Origin: a bacterium
GTDB lineage: Bacteria; Patescibacteriota; Saccharimonadia; Saccharimonadales; UBA4665
DNA: 22,033 bases
Assembly (NCBI GenBank): GCA_021846765.1
Contig: JAJZWH010000007.1
Location: 1-22,033 of the forward strand
Direction of reading: 5' to 3'
How positions within the stretch are numbered: the stretch's first letter is position 1; every line of letters starts with the position of its first letter. The position numbers and the translations under genes were made by a program. Positions 5,620 to 12,330 of this stretch are shown here, piece after piece. Below the pieces are notes generated by a model, which worked only from the letters and a program-made list of their open reading frames with translations, was not told the origin of the DNA and did not search any database.

Positions 5620-5967
5620 GCCAGATTATTGTTCGGTCGCATGCTTTAGGCATGAGGAAAGTCCGGGCAGCATAGGGAAGGACAGTCGCTAACGGCGACC
5701 GGGCGTAAAGCCTAGGGAAAGTGCCACAGAAACAAAACCGCCTAAAATTTAGGTAAGGGTGAAAAGAGTGGCGTAAGAGACCACAGCTGACCATAGTGAT
5801 ATGGAAAGGCGGTAAACCCTGTCTGCTGCAAGGAGATGGATTCTATAGGCTTAAAGCCGATAGTTTCCCGCTAAGGATTCATCATAAAATCCGCTTGATC
5901 CTAGGGGTAACCCTAGGACTAGATAGATGATCGATTAAAACAGAACCCGGCTTATAGATAATCTGGC
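5620..5967 (+). ncRNA. rnpB: RNase P RNA
   Basis: The catalytic RNA of RNase P, which matures tRNA 5' ends. The terminal helix P1 is visible as GCCAGATTAT (5620-5629) pairing with ATAATCTGGC (5958-5967). The conserved 5' core GAGGAAAGTCCGGGC and the 3' core ACAGAACCCGGCTTATA are both present, along with the central AGGGTGAAA and GTAAACCC segments. Total length is about 348 nt, normal for bacterial type A. The 3' end lies 2 bp from the stop codon of rplT on the opposite strand, and no separate terminator hairpin is visible. Confidence 0.95.
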
Positions 5968-5969
5968 GA

Positions 5970-6320
5970 TTATTTTTGAGCACTAATTTCTTTGGTTATA
6001 GCCGTAAAAGCTGCTGGTTCATTGACTGCTAGCTCAGCTAACATCTTTCGGTCCAATTCTATGTTAGCTTTTTTAAGGCCGGCAATTAACTTGCTGTAGG
6101 TTGTATTATTTATTCTTGCTGCAGCATTGATTCGAGCATTCCATAACTGTCTAAAGGTACGCTTACGATTCTTGCGATCTCGAGTGGCAAATTGGAGTGA
6201 TCTAGTGACTGTCTGTTTTCCTCTTTTTATACTAATCCTATTGGGGTGACTATACCCTTTTGTCGCTTTTCTTATTTTTAGATGTTTTTTATGCGTGCTT
6301 GTTCCTCGTTTAACTCTCAT
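5970..6320 (-). CDS. rplT: 50S ribosomal protein L20
   Basis: Ribosomal protein L20, 116 residues, full length. The basic N-terminus MRVKRGTSTHKKHLKIRKATKGY, the KRTFRQLWNARINAAAR block and the INNTTYSKLIAGLKKANIELDRKMLAELA block are textbook L20. It binds 23S rRNA early in 50S assembly and in several bacteria represses its own operon. A Shine-Dalgarno AAGGAG precedes the start. It is last in infC-rpmI-rplT. The stop codon is 2 bp from the 3' end of rnpB on the other strand, so read-through would make RNA antisense to RNase P RNA. Confidence 0.97.
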   Translation of the reverse strand: MRVKRGTSTHKKHLKIRKATKGYSHPNRISIKRGKQTVTRSLQFATRDRKNRKRTFRQLWNARINAAARINNTTYSKLIAGLKKANIELDRKMLAELAVNEPAAFTAITKEISAQK

Positions 6321-6343
6321 TATGTTTATCTCCTTAAATTAGG

Positions 6344-6538
6344 TTATATTCCCAGCGATTTTTTTACTGTCTTAGCTATAGTTCCAGTATGTGTCTGTAG
6401 ACCACTTAGTCGTCTTTTTCTACTACCGCTTTTTTTCCCTAAAAAATGATTCATATTAGGGTGGCCAATACGTACTTTTCCATTTTTAGATATACGTACT
6501 CTATCTTTTGTTCCGCTATGGGTCTTTAGTTTAGGCAT
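6344..6538 (-). CDS. rpmI: 50S ribosomal protein L35
   Basis: Ribosomal protein L35, 64 residues. MPKLKTHSGTKDRVRISKNGKVR at the start and HFLGKKSGSRKRRLSG in the middle are conserved L35 blocks; the protein is very basic, as expected. Its first 8 bp overlap the end of infC, and its Shine-Dalgarno (AAGGAG) lies within the infC coding sequence, so it should be translationally coupled to IF-3. rplT follows 23 bp downstream in the usual order. Confidence 0.97.
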   Translation of the reverse strand: MPKLKTHSGTKDRVRISKNGKVRIGHPNMNHFLGKKSGSRKRRLSGLQTHTGTIAKTVKKSLGI

Positions 6539-7094
6539 CTATGTCTTCTCCTTTACTTGTTAGGGCAGTTTGAGTCTTTCTAATTTGGCCATTAGCTCTG
6601 AGGACGAAGCTTAACTGTTTTCCTAAGAGTTGAGGGGGCTGATCGACTATAATTGTATCACCAAAATCGTTAATTACTTTTTCGGCTAGTTTAAAACCTA
6701 GTTCTTTATGGGCCTGTTCACGCCCTCTATATAAAATGCTAATTTTGACTTTATGACCGTTTTCTAAGAATTTCTCAACTTTGTCAAGTTTTATTGCTAA
6801 ATCATGAGGACCTATTTTTAATCCAAAACGCATTTGTTTGAGTTCGGAAGCCTTAATAGATTTACGATTTTTCTGTTGCTGTTTAGTTCTTTGGTAGTTA
6901 TATTTACCCCAATTTACTATTCGTGCTACAGGCGGTTTGGCGTCTGGTGATACTTCCACTAAATCTAAGCTTTTTGATTGAGCTAAAGTTAAAGCTTGCT
7001 GTTTACTCAATACACCTAATTGTTTGCCTTCTTCGTCTATGACTCTTAGTTCCGGTGCTTGAATATATTCGTTCAGGCGGGTGAACTTGGCTAT
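6531..7094 (-). CDS. infC: Translation initiation factor IF-3, with a non-AUG (AUA or AUU) start
   Basis: IF-3 binds the 30S subunit, prevents premature 50S joining and proofreads start codons. The first AUG-like codon (TTG at 7010) would give only 159 residues and remove conserved N-terminal sequence. The frame stays open upstream with FTRLNEYIQAPELRVIDEEG, the normal IF-3 N-domain. It reaches an ATA (7094-7092) preceded by AAAGGAG (7107-7101) at 6 nt spacing; an in-frame ATT is adjacent (7097-7095). No ATG, GTG or TTG occurs there. I take ATA, giving 187 residues, close to the usual about 180. In other bacteria infC uses AUU/AUC/AUA so that IF-3 represses itself. The C-domain (KMRFGLKIGPHDLAIKLDKV-like block, ILYRGREQAH) is intact. 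Confidence 0.93.
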   Translation of the reverse strand: MAKFTRLNEYIQAPELRVIDEEGKQLGVLSKQQALTLAQSKSLDLVEVSPDAKPPVARIVNWGKYNYQRTKQQQKNRKSIKASELKQMRFGLKIGPHDLAIKLDKVEKFLENGHKVKISILYRGREQAHKELGFKLAEKVINDFGDTIIVDQPPQLLGKQLSFVLRANGQIRKTQTALTSKGEDIDA

Positions 7095-7129
7095 AATTCT
7101 CTCCTTTGACTGCTATTGTTAATGATAGG

Positions 7130-7158
7130 ATTTTAACAGATAAGCTAAAGAGGGTCAA
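7130..7158 (-). promoter_or_regulatory. Promoter of infC-rpmI-rplT
   Basis: On the minus strand TTGACC (7158-7153) and TAAAAT (7135-7130) are exactly 17 bp apart. Transcription should start near 7123, giving a leader of only about 30 nt that carries the Shine-Dalgarno of infC. This leader is too short to contain the hairpins further upstream. Confidence 0.75.
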
Positions 7159-7177
7159 TGAAAGGCAGGCAAATATT

Positions 7178-7218
7178 AAAAAAAATAGCCCCGATGGCCT
7201 TGTTGACGGGGCTTTTTT
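7178..7218. terminator. Bidirectional Rho-independent terminator
   Basis: AGCCCCG (7187-7193) pairs with CGGGGCT (7207-7213). T6 follows on the plus strand (7213-7218) and a run of eight A lies on the left (7178-7185), giving an even stronger U-tract for minus-strand transcripts. It sits upstream of the infC promoter, and no plus-strand gene ends here, so it most likely ends a minus-strand transcript starting near 7318. Confidence 0.75.
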
Positions 7219-7244
7219 GAGTTTTTGATTATTTCATTTTTGTG

Positions 7245-7277
7245 TGTAACAACGGCTTGCGAGAAGCCGTTGTTACA
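7245..7277. repeat. Perfect 14-bp inverted repeat (hairpin)
   Basis: TGTAACAACGGCTT (7245-7258) and AAGCCGTTGTTACA (7264-7277) are exactly complementary around a 5-nt loop. There is no adjacent U-run on either strand, so it is probably not a terminator on its own. Confidence 0.85.
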
Positions 7278-7318
7278 GAGTGCTTTTTGTTTTTGAGCAC
7301 TTTTTTTATTCAAGTGCT

Positions 7319-7608
7319 AAAGATAATATATATCCTTGCTATGGCTAACGTCAATAACCTTTGTGCTTAAAAAAAATAAAGCTGTGCATAACTTTTCTTT
7401 TAATAATTTTAAATAATAGCTATGGCTGATAATTAATGCCTCTAGATTTAATATTTAATGTTTGGAGTTAACAAAAGATCATATAACCAATTACAAAAGT
7501 TTAATTTAAGAAATCGGCTTTTATAAACTAAGTCAGACCGTAGATTAGTTTAGTAGTAATGGTTAATTGTATTAAAGGATTGGATTTGGGTTAAAAATGA
7601 AATTATTA
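7319..7608. other. Intergenic region with no recognised gene
   Basis: AT-rich DNA apart from the minus-strand promoter at 7325-7354. I see no reading frame, tRNA or repeat worth naming between that promoter and the plus-strand promoter at 7609. Confidence 0.4.
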
Positions 7609-7637
7609 TTGACACTAGGCCAATCTTATGATAGATT
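7609..7637 (+). promoter_or_regulatory. Promoter driving the 7885 membrane-protein gene
   Basis: TTGACA (7609-7614) and TAGATT (7632-7637) are 17 bp apart, putting the start near 7644 and creating an unusually long leader of about 240 nt before the ATG at 7885. Confidence 0.6.
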
Positions 7638-7643
7638 TGATAT

Positions 7644-7884
7644 TGTAAGTACAAAAACAAAAAACAATTAAGCTTACATAATAAATAACTTTCTGTTTGT
7701 GCGAAGAAAGTTTAATAACGCTCAATATTGTTCTAAAGACGATATGAGCGGTCAGTCATCGCCATTGGTGATAAGCGCTTAACATTTTTATATAAGAGCG
7801 GTTTTATCACCTTGGCTTCATTTAAGTATTTATTTGGCTTTGCTGGGTACTTGTTGGTATTGATTGAAGCGGCATTATTAGCAT
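7644..7884 (+). promoter_or_regulatory. Long structured 5' leader, possible regulatory RNA
   Basis: The leader holds hairpins GTAAG/CTTAC (7645-7676), ACTTTCT/AGAAAGT near 7690-7710, and a perfect GGTGATAA (7767-7774)/TTATCACC (7804-7811) pair whose inner CGCTT/AAGAGCG extends it. The left arm can alternatively form the local hairpin ATCGCC-ATT-GGTGAT, so two exclusive folds exist. No U-tract and no Shine-Dalgarno follow. I do not recognise a riboswitch class. Confidence 0.35.
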
Positions 7885-8256
7885 ATGAAAATATATCTAT
7901 TAATCAAACAACACAAAAAAATAGCTTTATTGATAACTGTAATCCTGGATATGTATTATTTTACATTTACTAATCCTAATCATATGCCAGAATATTTGTT
8001 TTTGTTTGGCTTTATTTTGGTTTTAGCCAATATATACATATTTTGCCAGATTGGTTATAAGTTAATGAAACTGTTCGGTCTATTGAGGATTCGTCGCAAG
8101 TGGTTATTAGAAGCTACATCTTTATTTATATTTGTTTTAGTGATTATGCAAGCGCTTGGACAGCTTAGTGTTGAAGATATTATTGCTTTAACGTCGCTTA
8201 CATTAATTGGTTATTGGTATGCTACCTATTTTGGTAGTCAAAAAATTACCAACTAA
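7885..8256 (+). CDS. Small integral membrane protein of unknown function
   Basis: A 123-residue protein I do not recognise. Hydrophobic stretches at about 12-30 (KIALLITVILDMYYF), 37-57 (YLFLFGFILVLANIYIFCQI), 75-92 (LLEATSLFIFVLVIMQAL) and 98-114 (IIALTSLTLIGYWYATY) predict four membrane segments. A short basic loop between the second and third (KLFGLLRIRRK) suggests a cytoplasmic side. An in-frame stop at 7879 fixes the ATG at 7885 as the first start. There is no Shine-Dalgarno. It follows a long leader and precedes the small gene at 8298 by 41 bp, which has its own promoter. Confidence 0.65.
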   Translation: MKIYLLIKQHKKIALLITVILDMYYFTFTNPNHMPEYLFLFGFILVLANIYIFCQIGYKLMKLFGLLRIRRKWLLEATSLFIFVLVIMQALGQLSVEDIIALTSLTLIGYWYATYFGSQKITN

Positions 8257-8264
8257 CATATGAT

Positions 8265-8298
8265 TATCAACGTTAAAATTGTATAATAAATGTTGATA
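8265..8298 (+). promoter_or_regulatory. Promoter with flanking inverted repeat before the 8298 gene
   Basis: TATAAT (8282-8287) ends 10 bp before the ATG at 8298, so the mRNA would be nearly leaderless. An inverted repeat, TATCAACGTT (8265-8274) and AATGTTGATA (8289-8298), one mismatch, brackets the -10 box and may be an operator. No clear -35 box is seen. Confidence 0.5.
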
Positions 8299-8675
8299 TG
8301 GATCTACAGAACAACATACCGCCTTTAAATTTGCCCGCGATTGAAGGTATAGAGAATATGCCAAACAATAGCTCAACTGAACCAAACAAGGTCAATATAG
8401 CGAATCAACCGATTACTAGCGCTGCCCCTAATTTGGCTAGTGGACAACAAAACAATGCTACCAATTCACCTAATCTTGTCGGATCATCTAGTCAAACGAT
8501 ATCTACTCCCGCTATTGCAGATGATGTAGATTTAATTGAAAAAGAATGGGTTAAAAAGATATCCCAGATAGTTTTAAAAACTAAAGGAAACCCATACGAA
8601 AGAGCCAGACAGTTAACAATACTAAAACAAGACTATCTTCAGAAAAGATATAGCAAAACTATTAAAATAGCGTAG
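8298..8675 (+). CDS. Small conserved protein upstream of the conjugation-like ATPase
   Basis: A 125-residue protein without membrane segments. Residues 1-75 are low-complexity, rich in Asn, Ser, Pro and Gln, and probably disordered. Residues about 76-125 form a compact charged helical segment: DLIEKEWVKKISQIV, then NPYERARQLTILKQDYLQKRY. Similar W-V-K..NPYE..R..YL..RY tails occur, as I recall, in small proteins encoded beside secretion-type ATPases in CPR genomes; I cannot check this here. It ends 5 bp before the ATPase gene, so the two are almost certainly co-transcribed, and it may be an adaptor of that ATPase. Confidence 0.65.
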   Translation: MDLQNNIPPLNLPAIEGIENMPNNSSTEPNKVNIANQPITSAAPNLASGQQNNATNSPNLVGSSSQTISTPAIADDVDLIEKEWVKKISQIVLKTKGNPYERARQLTILKQDYLQKRYSKTIKIA

Positions 8676-8680
8676 CCATT

Positions 8681-11600
8681 ATGACAATAATTATTATTTC
8701 AATTATTCTAATATTATTAATTGCAACCATCGCAAGTATATTTTTTGTTCAGTCTAGAAAGGTGTTTAGGCAACAAAAAAACTATGAACGAGGACTTAAG
8801 ATGGTTCCTTTGTTTATTCATTTGCCGCCTCAAAGTGACGATATTGAGGGCAATGGAAGAGACACCAGAGATGTTGTAGAAGAGACAATATCTAAAGCTC
8901 AAACTATCTACAACATTATTGCCAGCACAGTTAAATCGGGCTTTAAAACTAAATTTTATGGTCAAAGACACTTCGCTTTTGAAATCATAGGTAGTCAGGG
9001 TTTTGTTTATTTTTACGCTGCAGTACCAGTAGTCTTGGTTGAGGTAGTAAAACAAGCAGTAGTTAGTGCTTATCCGTCGGCCAGATTAGATGAAGTAAGT
9101 GAGCACAATATATTTAGTCAACTAGGTAAAATGCCCGGTACTACAGGAGGTGAACTGATACTTAAGAAATCTTTTGCATATCCTATCGCAACCTATCAAG
9201 AGATAAAGAGAGATGGAATGCAGGCCTTGCTTAATGCTTTGTCGACCCTTAATAAAGAGGACGGTGCAGCTATCCAGATATTAATGAGGCCAGCAAATGA
9301 GAAATGGCGTAGTCATTCCCATCAAGTAGCAGATAATAGTCGGAACGGAGAAAAGCATACTAAAGGTGGAGTTGCTGCATCGTGGGCTAAAAGTTTTGGC
9401 ATGGCAGTTCTTAAACCACCCGAAGATCATAAAGAAGGTGAAAAGAAAAAGAAAGAATTGTCTAATGTAGAACAAGCAACACTTGATGCTATTGACGATA
9501 AAACACGTCAAGCTGGCTATGAGACATTAATTAGGATAGTAGTATCTTCTAATATTTCACAACGAGCACAAGCTATATTGAATAATATTGTTGCCAGTTT
9601 TTCAGTTTACGATTCTCCCGGAAAGAACGGATTTAAATTTGTTCAGTCTAGAGATATAGACAAATTAGCAACAGATTATATCTTAAGAATATTCCCACAA
9701 GATAATAAACATATGGTTTTAAACTCCACTGAATTAGCAACTATTTTTCATTTTCCAGACCAGAAGAATATACCTACTTCTCAATTAGCTAGACAAGCTT
9801 CTAAGCAAGTCGATGGTCCTAGAGACATACCTGAAGATGGGTTATTGCTTGGCTATAATTTATTTAGAGGTGCCAAAAAACCGATTAGACTGAGCTTTAA
9901 TGATCGACAAAGGCATATGTATGTTGTAGGACAAACCGGAGTAGGTAAATCTAATTTTTTGGAAAATTTAGCTTTTCAGGATATGAAGAGAGGCAATGGT
10001 TTTGCATTTGTTGATCCTCATGGCGATACAGCCGAAAAATTACTAGCTATGGTTCCCAGGGAAAGAGTAGAAGATGTAATTTATTTTTGCCCTGGAGATA
10101 TGGAATATCCGATGGGCTTAAACCTATTTGAGTTTCAGTCAGTAGATCAAAAAGATTTCTTAATACAAGAATCACTAAATATGTTGTATAAATTATATGA
10201 TCCAAACCATCAGGGAATGATGGGTGCTAGATTTGAAAATCTTTTTAGAAATGCTGCTTTAACAGTAATGGCCGATCCAGAAGGTGGAACTATTGTTGAT
10301 ATTCCTAAACTATTTAGAGATCCTCAGTACGTTAAACAGAAACTACAATATGTAACCGATCCTACGGTTATTGAATTTTGGCAAAAAGAAATACCCCAAT
10401 CACAACGTTCAAATGATTTTGGCGAGGTAGTTAGTTGGTTTTCTAGTAAATTCGGTGCTTTCTTGAGCAATGAAATGATGCGTAATATTATTGGTCAAAC
10501 AAAAAGCGCATTTGATCTTAGGCAGATAATGGATGAAAAAAAGATCTTGTTGGTAAATTTAAGCAAGGGCAGAACCGGAGAACTTAATTCTCGTTTATTG
10601 GGAATGATTTTTGTTATGAAATTTCAAGCAGCGGCTATGAGTCGTGCTAATATACCAGAAAGTGAGCGTGTCGACTTTTGTTTATATGTTGATGAGTTTC
10701 AGAACTTTTCTACTGATAGTTTTGCTACCATTATGTCCGAAGCAAGAAAGTATCATCTTAATCTAATTGTGGCTAACCAGTTTACGACTCAATTAACAGA
10801 TGACGTTAGGGATGCTGTTTTCGGTAACATGGGAACAATTGTAGCTTTTAGAGTTGGTCAAAACGACGTTGAAAGCTTAGCGCGTTATTTTCAGCCTATA
10901 TTTGAAGGTGAAGATTTATTGAGAGTACCGAACTTTAATACTATAGTCAGGACTTTAATAAATGGAGTGCCAACTCAGCCATTTAGTATGGCTACATTGC
11001 CTTCTCTTGGAAGCCCTAATCCCAAGTTAGCAGTTGCCCTGAAACAATTATCAGCAGCTAAATATGGTCGACCTAGAGCGGTCGTAGAAAAAGAGATCTT
11101 TGCTAGAATGGAAACTAAAATTACTCCTCCTAGTTTTGCTGCTCAACCGTCTTCGTCTTGGCAACGACCAATGCCTAATGCCCCAACTTTTAATCAGCCT
11201 GCCGATCGCTCTGTTCAACAGCCAGTTAAATCAAGCGGTAGTTCTTTCCTAGATGATTGGTTGAACAAGAGGAAGGCTCAGCCAGTCGGGTTAGCTACAT
11301 CCTCCGTACCTGTTTCTAATAAAGCCGGAATGCCCAATACTCAAACCGGTTTGGCTCAAAGCAATAGCGTTATGAGCAATTCTCTTAGTCAAAATGCCGA
11401 CAGTAGCCCGATTAACGCCTTGTCCACTAAACCGAGTCAACAACCAACGACAAACGCCAACAATAGTTTGTCCATTAACCAGACTTATCCAGATTTAAAT
11501 ACTAACTTAGATAATAGATCAGAAAATATTTCTAGTGAATTATTAGATCAACAAGAATCTAATAGGATAGCTAGAGAACTTGAAGGCGGAATTCAAAAAG

Positions 11601-11773
11601 ACCAGAATAATAACAATTTAAAAAATAATGGGGCAGTTACTAATAGCACAGTTGAGCACCAAAAACCAGCCGAAGAAATAAAAAATATAGTTCCTGATAA
11701 TCAACATCGAGACCTTAATAACGATGATACTATTTATATTGATCGAGAAGGCAATCTGAAAGTAGTCAGCTAG
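8681..11773 (+). CDS. TraD/VirB4-like AAA ATPase, type IV secretion/conjugation family
   Basis: A membrane-anchored ATPase of 1030 residues. Residues 2-24 are a single N-terminal TM segment, followed by an N-domain (about 40-400). The motor domain has Walker A GQTGVGKS (417-424), the family's FAFVDPHGDTAEKLL strand, and Walker B CLYVDEFQNF (D671, E672), then SEARKYHLNLIVANQFTTQL, a region shared with TraD/TraG/VirD4 coupling proteins and HerA-like ATPases. The last about 200 residues are Asn/Gln/Ser/Pro-rich and probably disordered. In plasmid systems such proteins pump DNA or protein at the membrane. No relaxase or channel gene is in the window, so the substrate is unknown. It converges on the gene at 11776 with 2 bp between. 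Confidence 0.85.
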   Translation: MTIIIISIILILLIATIASIFFVQSRKVFRQQKNYERGLKMVPLFIHLPPQSDDIEGNGRDTRDVVEETISKAQTIYNIIASTVKSGFKTKFYGQRHFAFEIIGSQGFVYFYAAVPVVLVEVVKQAVVSAYPSARLDEVSEHNIFSQLGKMPGTTGGELILKKSFAYPIATYQEIKRDGMQALLNALSTLNKEDGAAIQILMRPANEKWRSHSHQVADNSRNGEKHTKGGVAASWAKSFGMAVLKPPEDHKEGEKKKKELSNVEQATLDAIDDKTRQAGYETLIRIVVSSNISQRAQAILNNIVASFSVYDSPGKNGFKFVQSRDIDKLATDYILRIFPQDNKHMVLNSTELATIFHFPDQKNIPTSQLARQASKQVDGPRDIPEDGLLLGYNLFRGAKKPIRLSFNDRQRHMYVVGQTGVGKSNFLENLAFQDMKRGNGFAFVDPHGDTAEKLLAMVPRERVEDVIYFCPGDMEYPMGLNLFEFQSVDQKDFLIQESLNMLYKLYDPNHQGMMGARFENLFRNAALTVMADPEGGTIVDIPKLFRDPQYVKQKLQYVTDPTVIEFWQKEIPQSQRSNDFGEVVSWFSSKFGAFLSNEMMRNIIGQTKSAFDLRQIMDEKKILLVNLSKGRTGELNSRLLGMIFVMKFQAAAMSRANIPESERVDFCLYVDEFQNFSTDSFATIMSEARKYHLNLIVANQFTTQLTDDVRDAVFGNMGTIVAFRVGQNDVESLARYFQPIFEGEDLLRVPNFNTIVRTLINGVPTQPFSMATLPSLGSPNPKLAVALKQLSAAKYGRPRAVVEKEIFARMETKITPPSFAAQPSSSWQRPMPNAPTFNQPADRSVQQPVKSSGSSFLDDWLNKRKAQPVGLATSSVPVSNKAGMPNTQTGLAQSNSVMSNSLSQNADSSPINALSTKPSQQPTTNANNSLSINQTYPDLNTNLDNRSENISSELLDQQESNRIARELEGGIQKDQNNNNLKNNGAVTNSTVEHQKPAEEIKNIVPDNQHRDLNNDDTIYIDREGNLKVVS

Positions 11774-11775
11774 TA

Positions 11776-12330
11776 TTAAAGGTTATTTTTTGTTCTAGTA
11801 AATGATCTAGACAATAGTTCAAAAAGTGAAGCTACGACATAGCCTAAAATGAAGAGAAGTACAAATACCAAATAGTTATAGTTAATACCTATGTATTTAT
11901 CAAAAAAGAAATAAATTAAACTGCCAACGAAAGCAAATATTCCGCCCACCAATAAACCAATTGGACGAGCTATTGTTTTGGATGTCACATCACTTGCTTT
12001 TCTAATTACAGGTTGATGAATTGTTTTGCTAAGTATTTTTTGATCTAAAGGTAATCTTTGACGAATTGACCGCAGTTCATTTTTTAGACTTACCGCTTTT
12101 AGAGCACGATCAATATATTGTTGCTGATCGCCGTCTGAACTTTCATCTACTGGTAGTGTTAAATGGGTCGGGGGTTGTTCAAGTACTTTAGCTCTAGCTT
12201 GATCAATAGTTAGTTGTTGTTCTTCTTTGGGCGCTTTTGATTCTTGATTGGTTGTATCTATCTCGATATCGGAAATGGATAATTCAGGAGCAGTGTAAGT
12301 TTCGCTATTGGATAATTTCTCGCCTGACAT
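11776..12330 (-). CDS. Membrane protein with disordered N-terminus and two C-terminal TM segments
   Basis: A 184-residue protein I do not recognise. Residues 1-75 are polar and acidic (SNSETYTAPELSISDIEID, KAPKEEQQLTIDQAR), residues 75-120 are basic helical, and two hydrophobic segments follow (about 122-143 and 151-172) with a short loop, ending in a basic tail RSFTRTKNNL. This predicts a cytoplasmic N-terminus and a hairpin anchor. The start codon shares one base with the stop of the upstream LPNTG surface protein (TAATG), so the pair is translationally coupled and probably functions together at the envelope. The gene ends 2 bp from the ATPase gene on the other strand. Confidence 0.6.
   Translation of the reverse strand: MSGEKLSNSETYTAPELSISDIEIDTTNQESKAPKEEQQLTIDQARAKVLEQPPTHLTLPVDESSDGDQQQYIDRALKAVSLKNELRSIRQRLPLDQKILSKTIHQPVIRKASDVTSKTIARPIGLLVGGIFAFVGSLIYFFFDKYIGINYNYLVFVLLFILGYVVASLFELLSRSFTRTKNNL

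Larger units (their letters stand above)
7178..7320 (-). ncRNA. Possible small RNA or attenuated leader upstream of infC
   Basis: A minus-strand promoter with TTGACG (7354-7349) and TATATT (7330-7325), 18-bp spacing, would start transcription near 7318. The RNA would contain alternating complementary hexamers AGCACT (7318-7313), AGTGCT (7301-7296) and AGCACT (7284-7279), a perfect 14-bp hairpin with a GC-rich stem top (7245-7258 with 7264-7277), and the terminator at 7187-7213. It would be about 140 nt with no reading frame. Either a stand-alone RNA or a terminated leader of the infC operon fits. No Rfam family is recognised by eye. Confidence 0.4.

Noticed and set aside
5594..5794. 66-codon reading frame on the minus strand
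   Set aside because: It lies inside the RNase P RNA gene, whose conserved cores explain the sequence.
7187..7307. Terminators for an unseen plus-strand gene upstream
   Set aside because: The genes on the left are all on the minus strand or convergent, so the hairpins more likely serve a minus-strand RNA.
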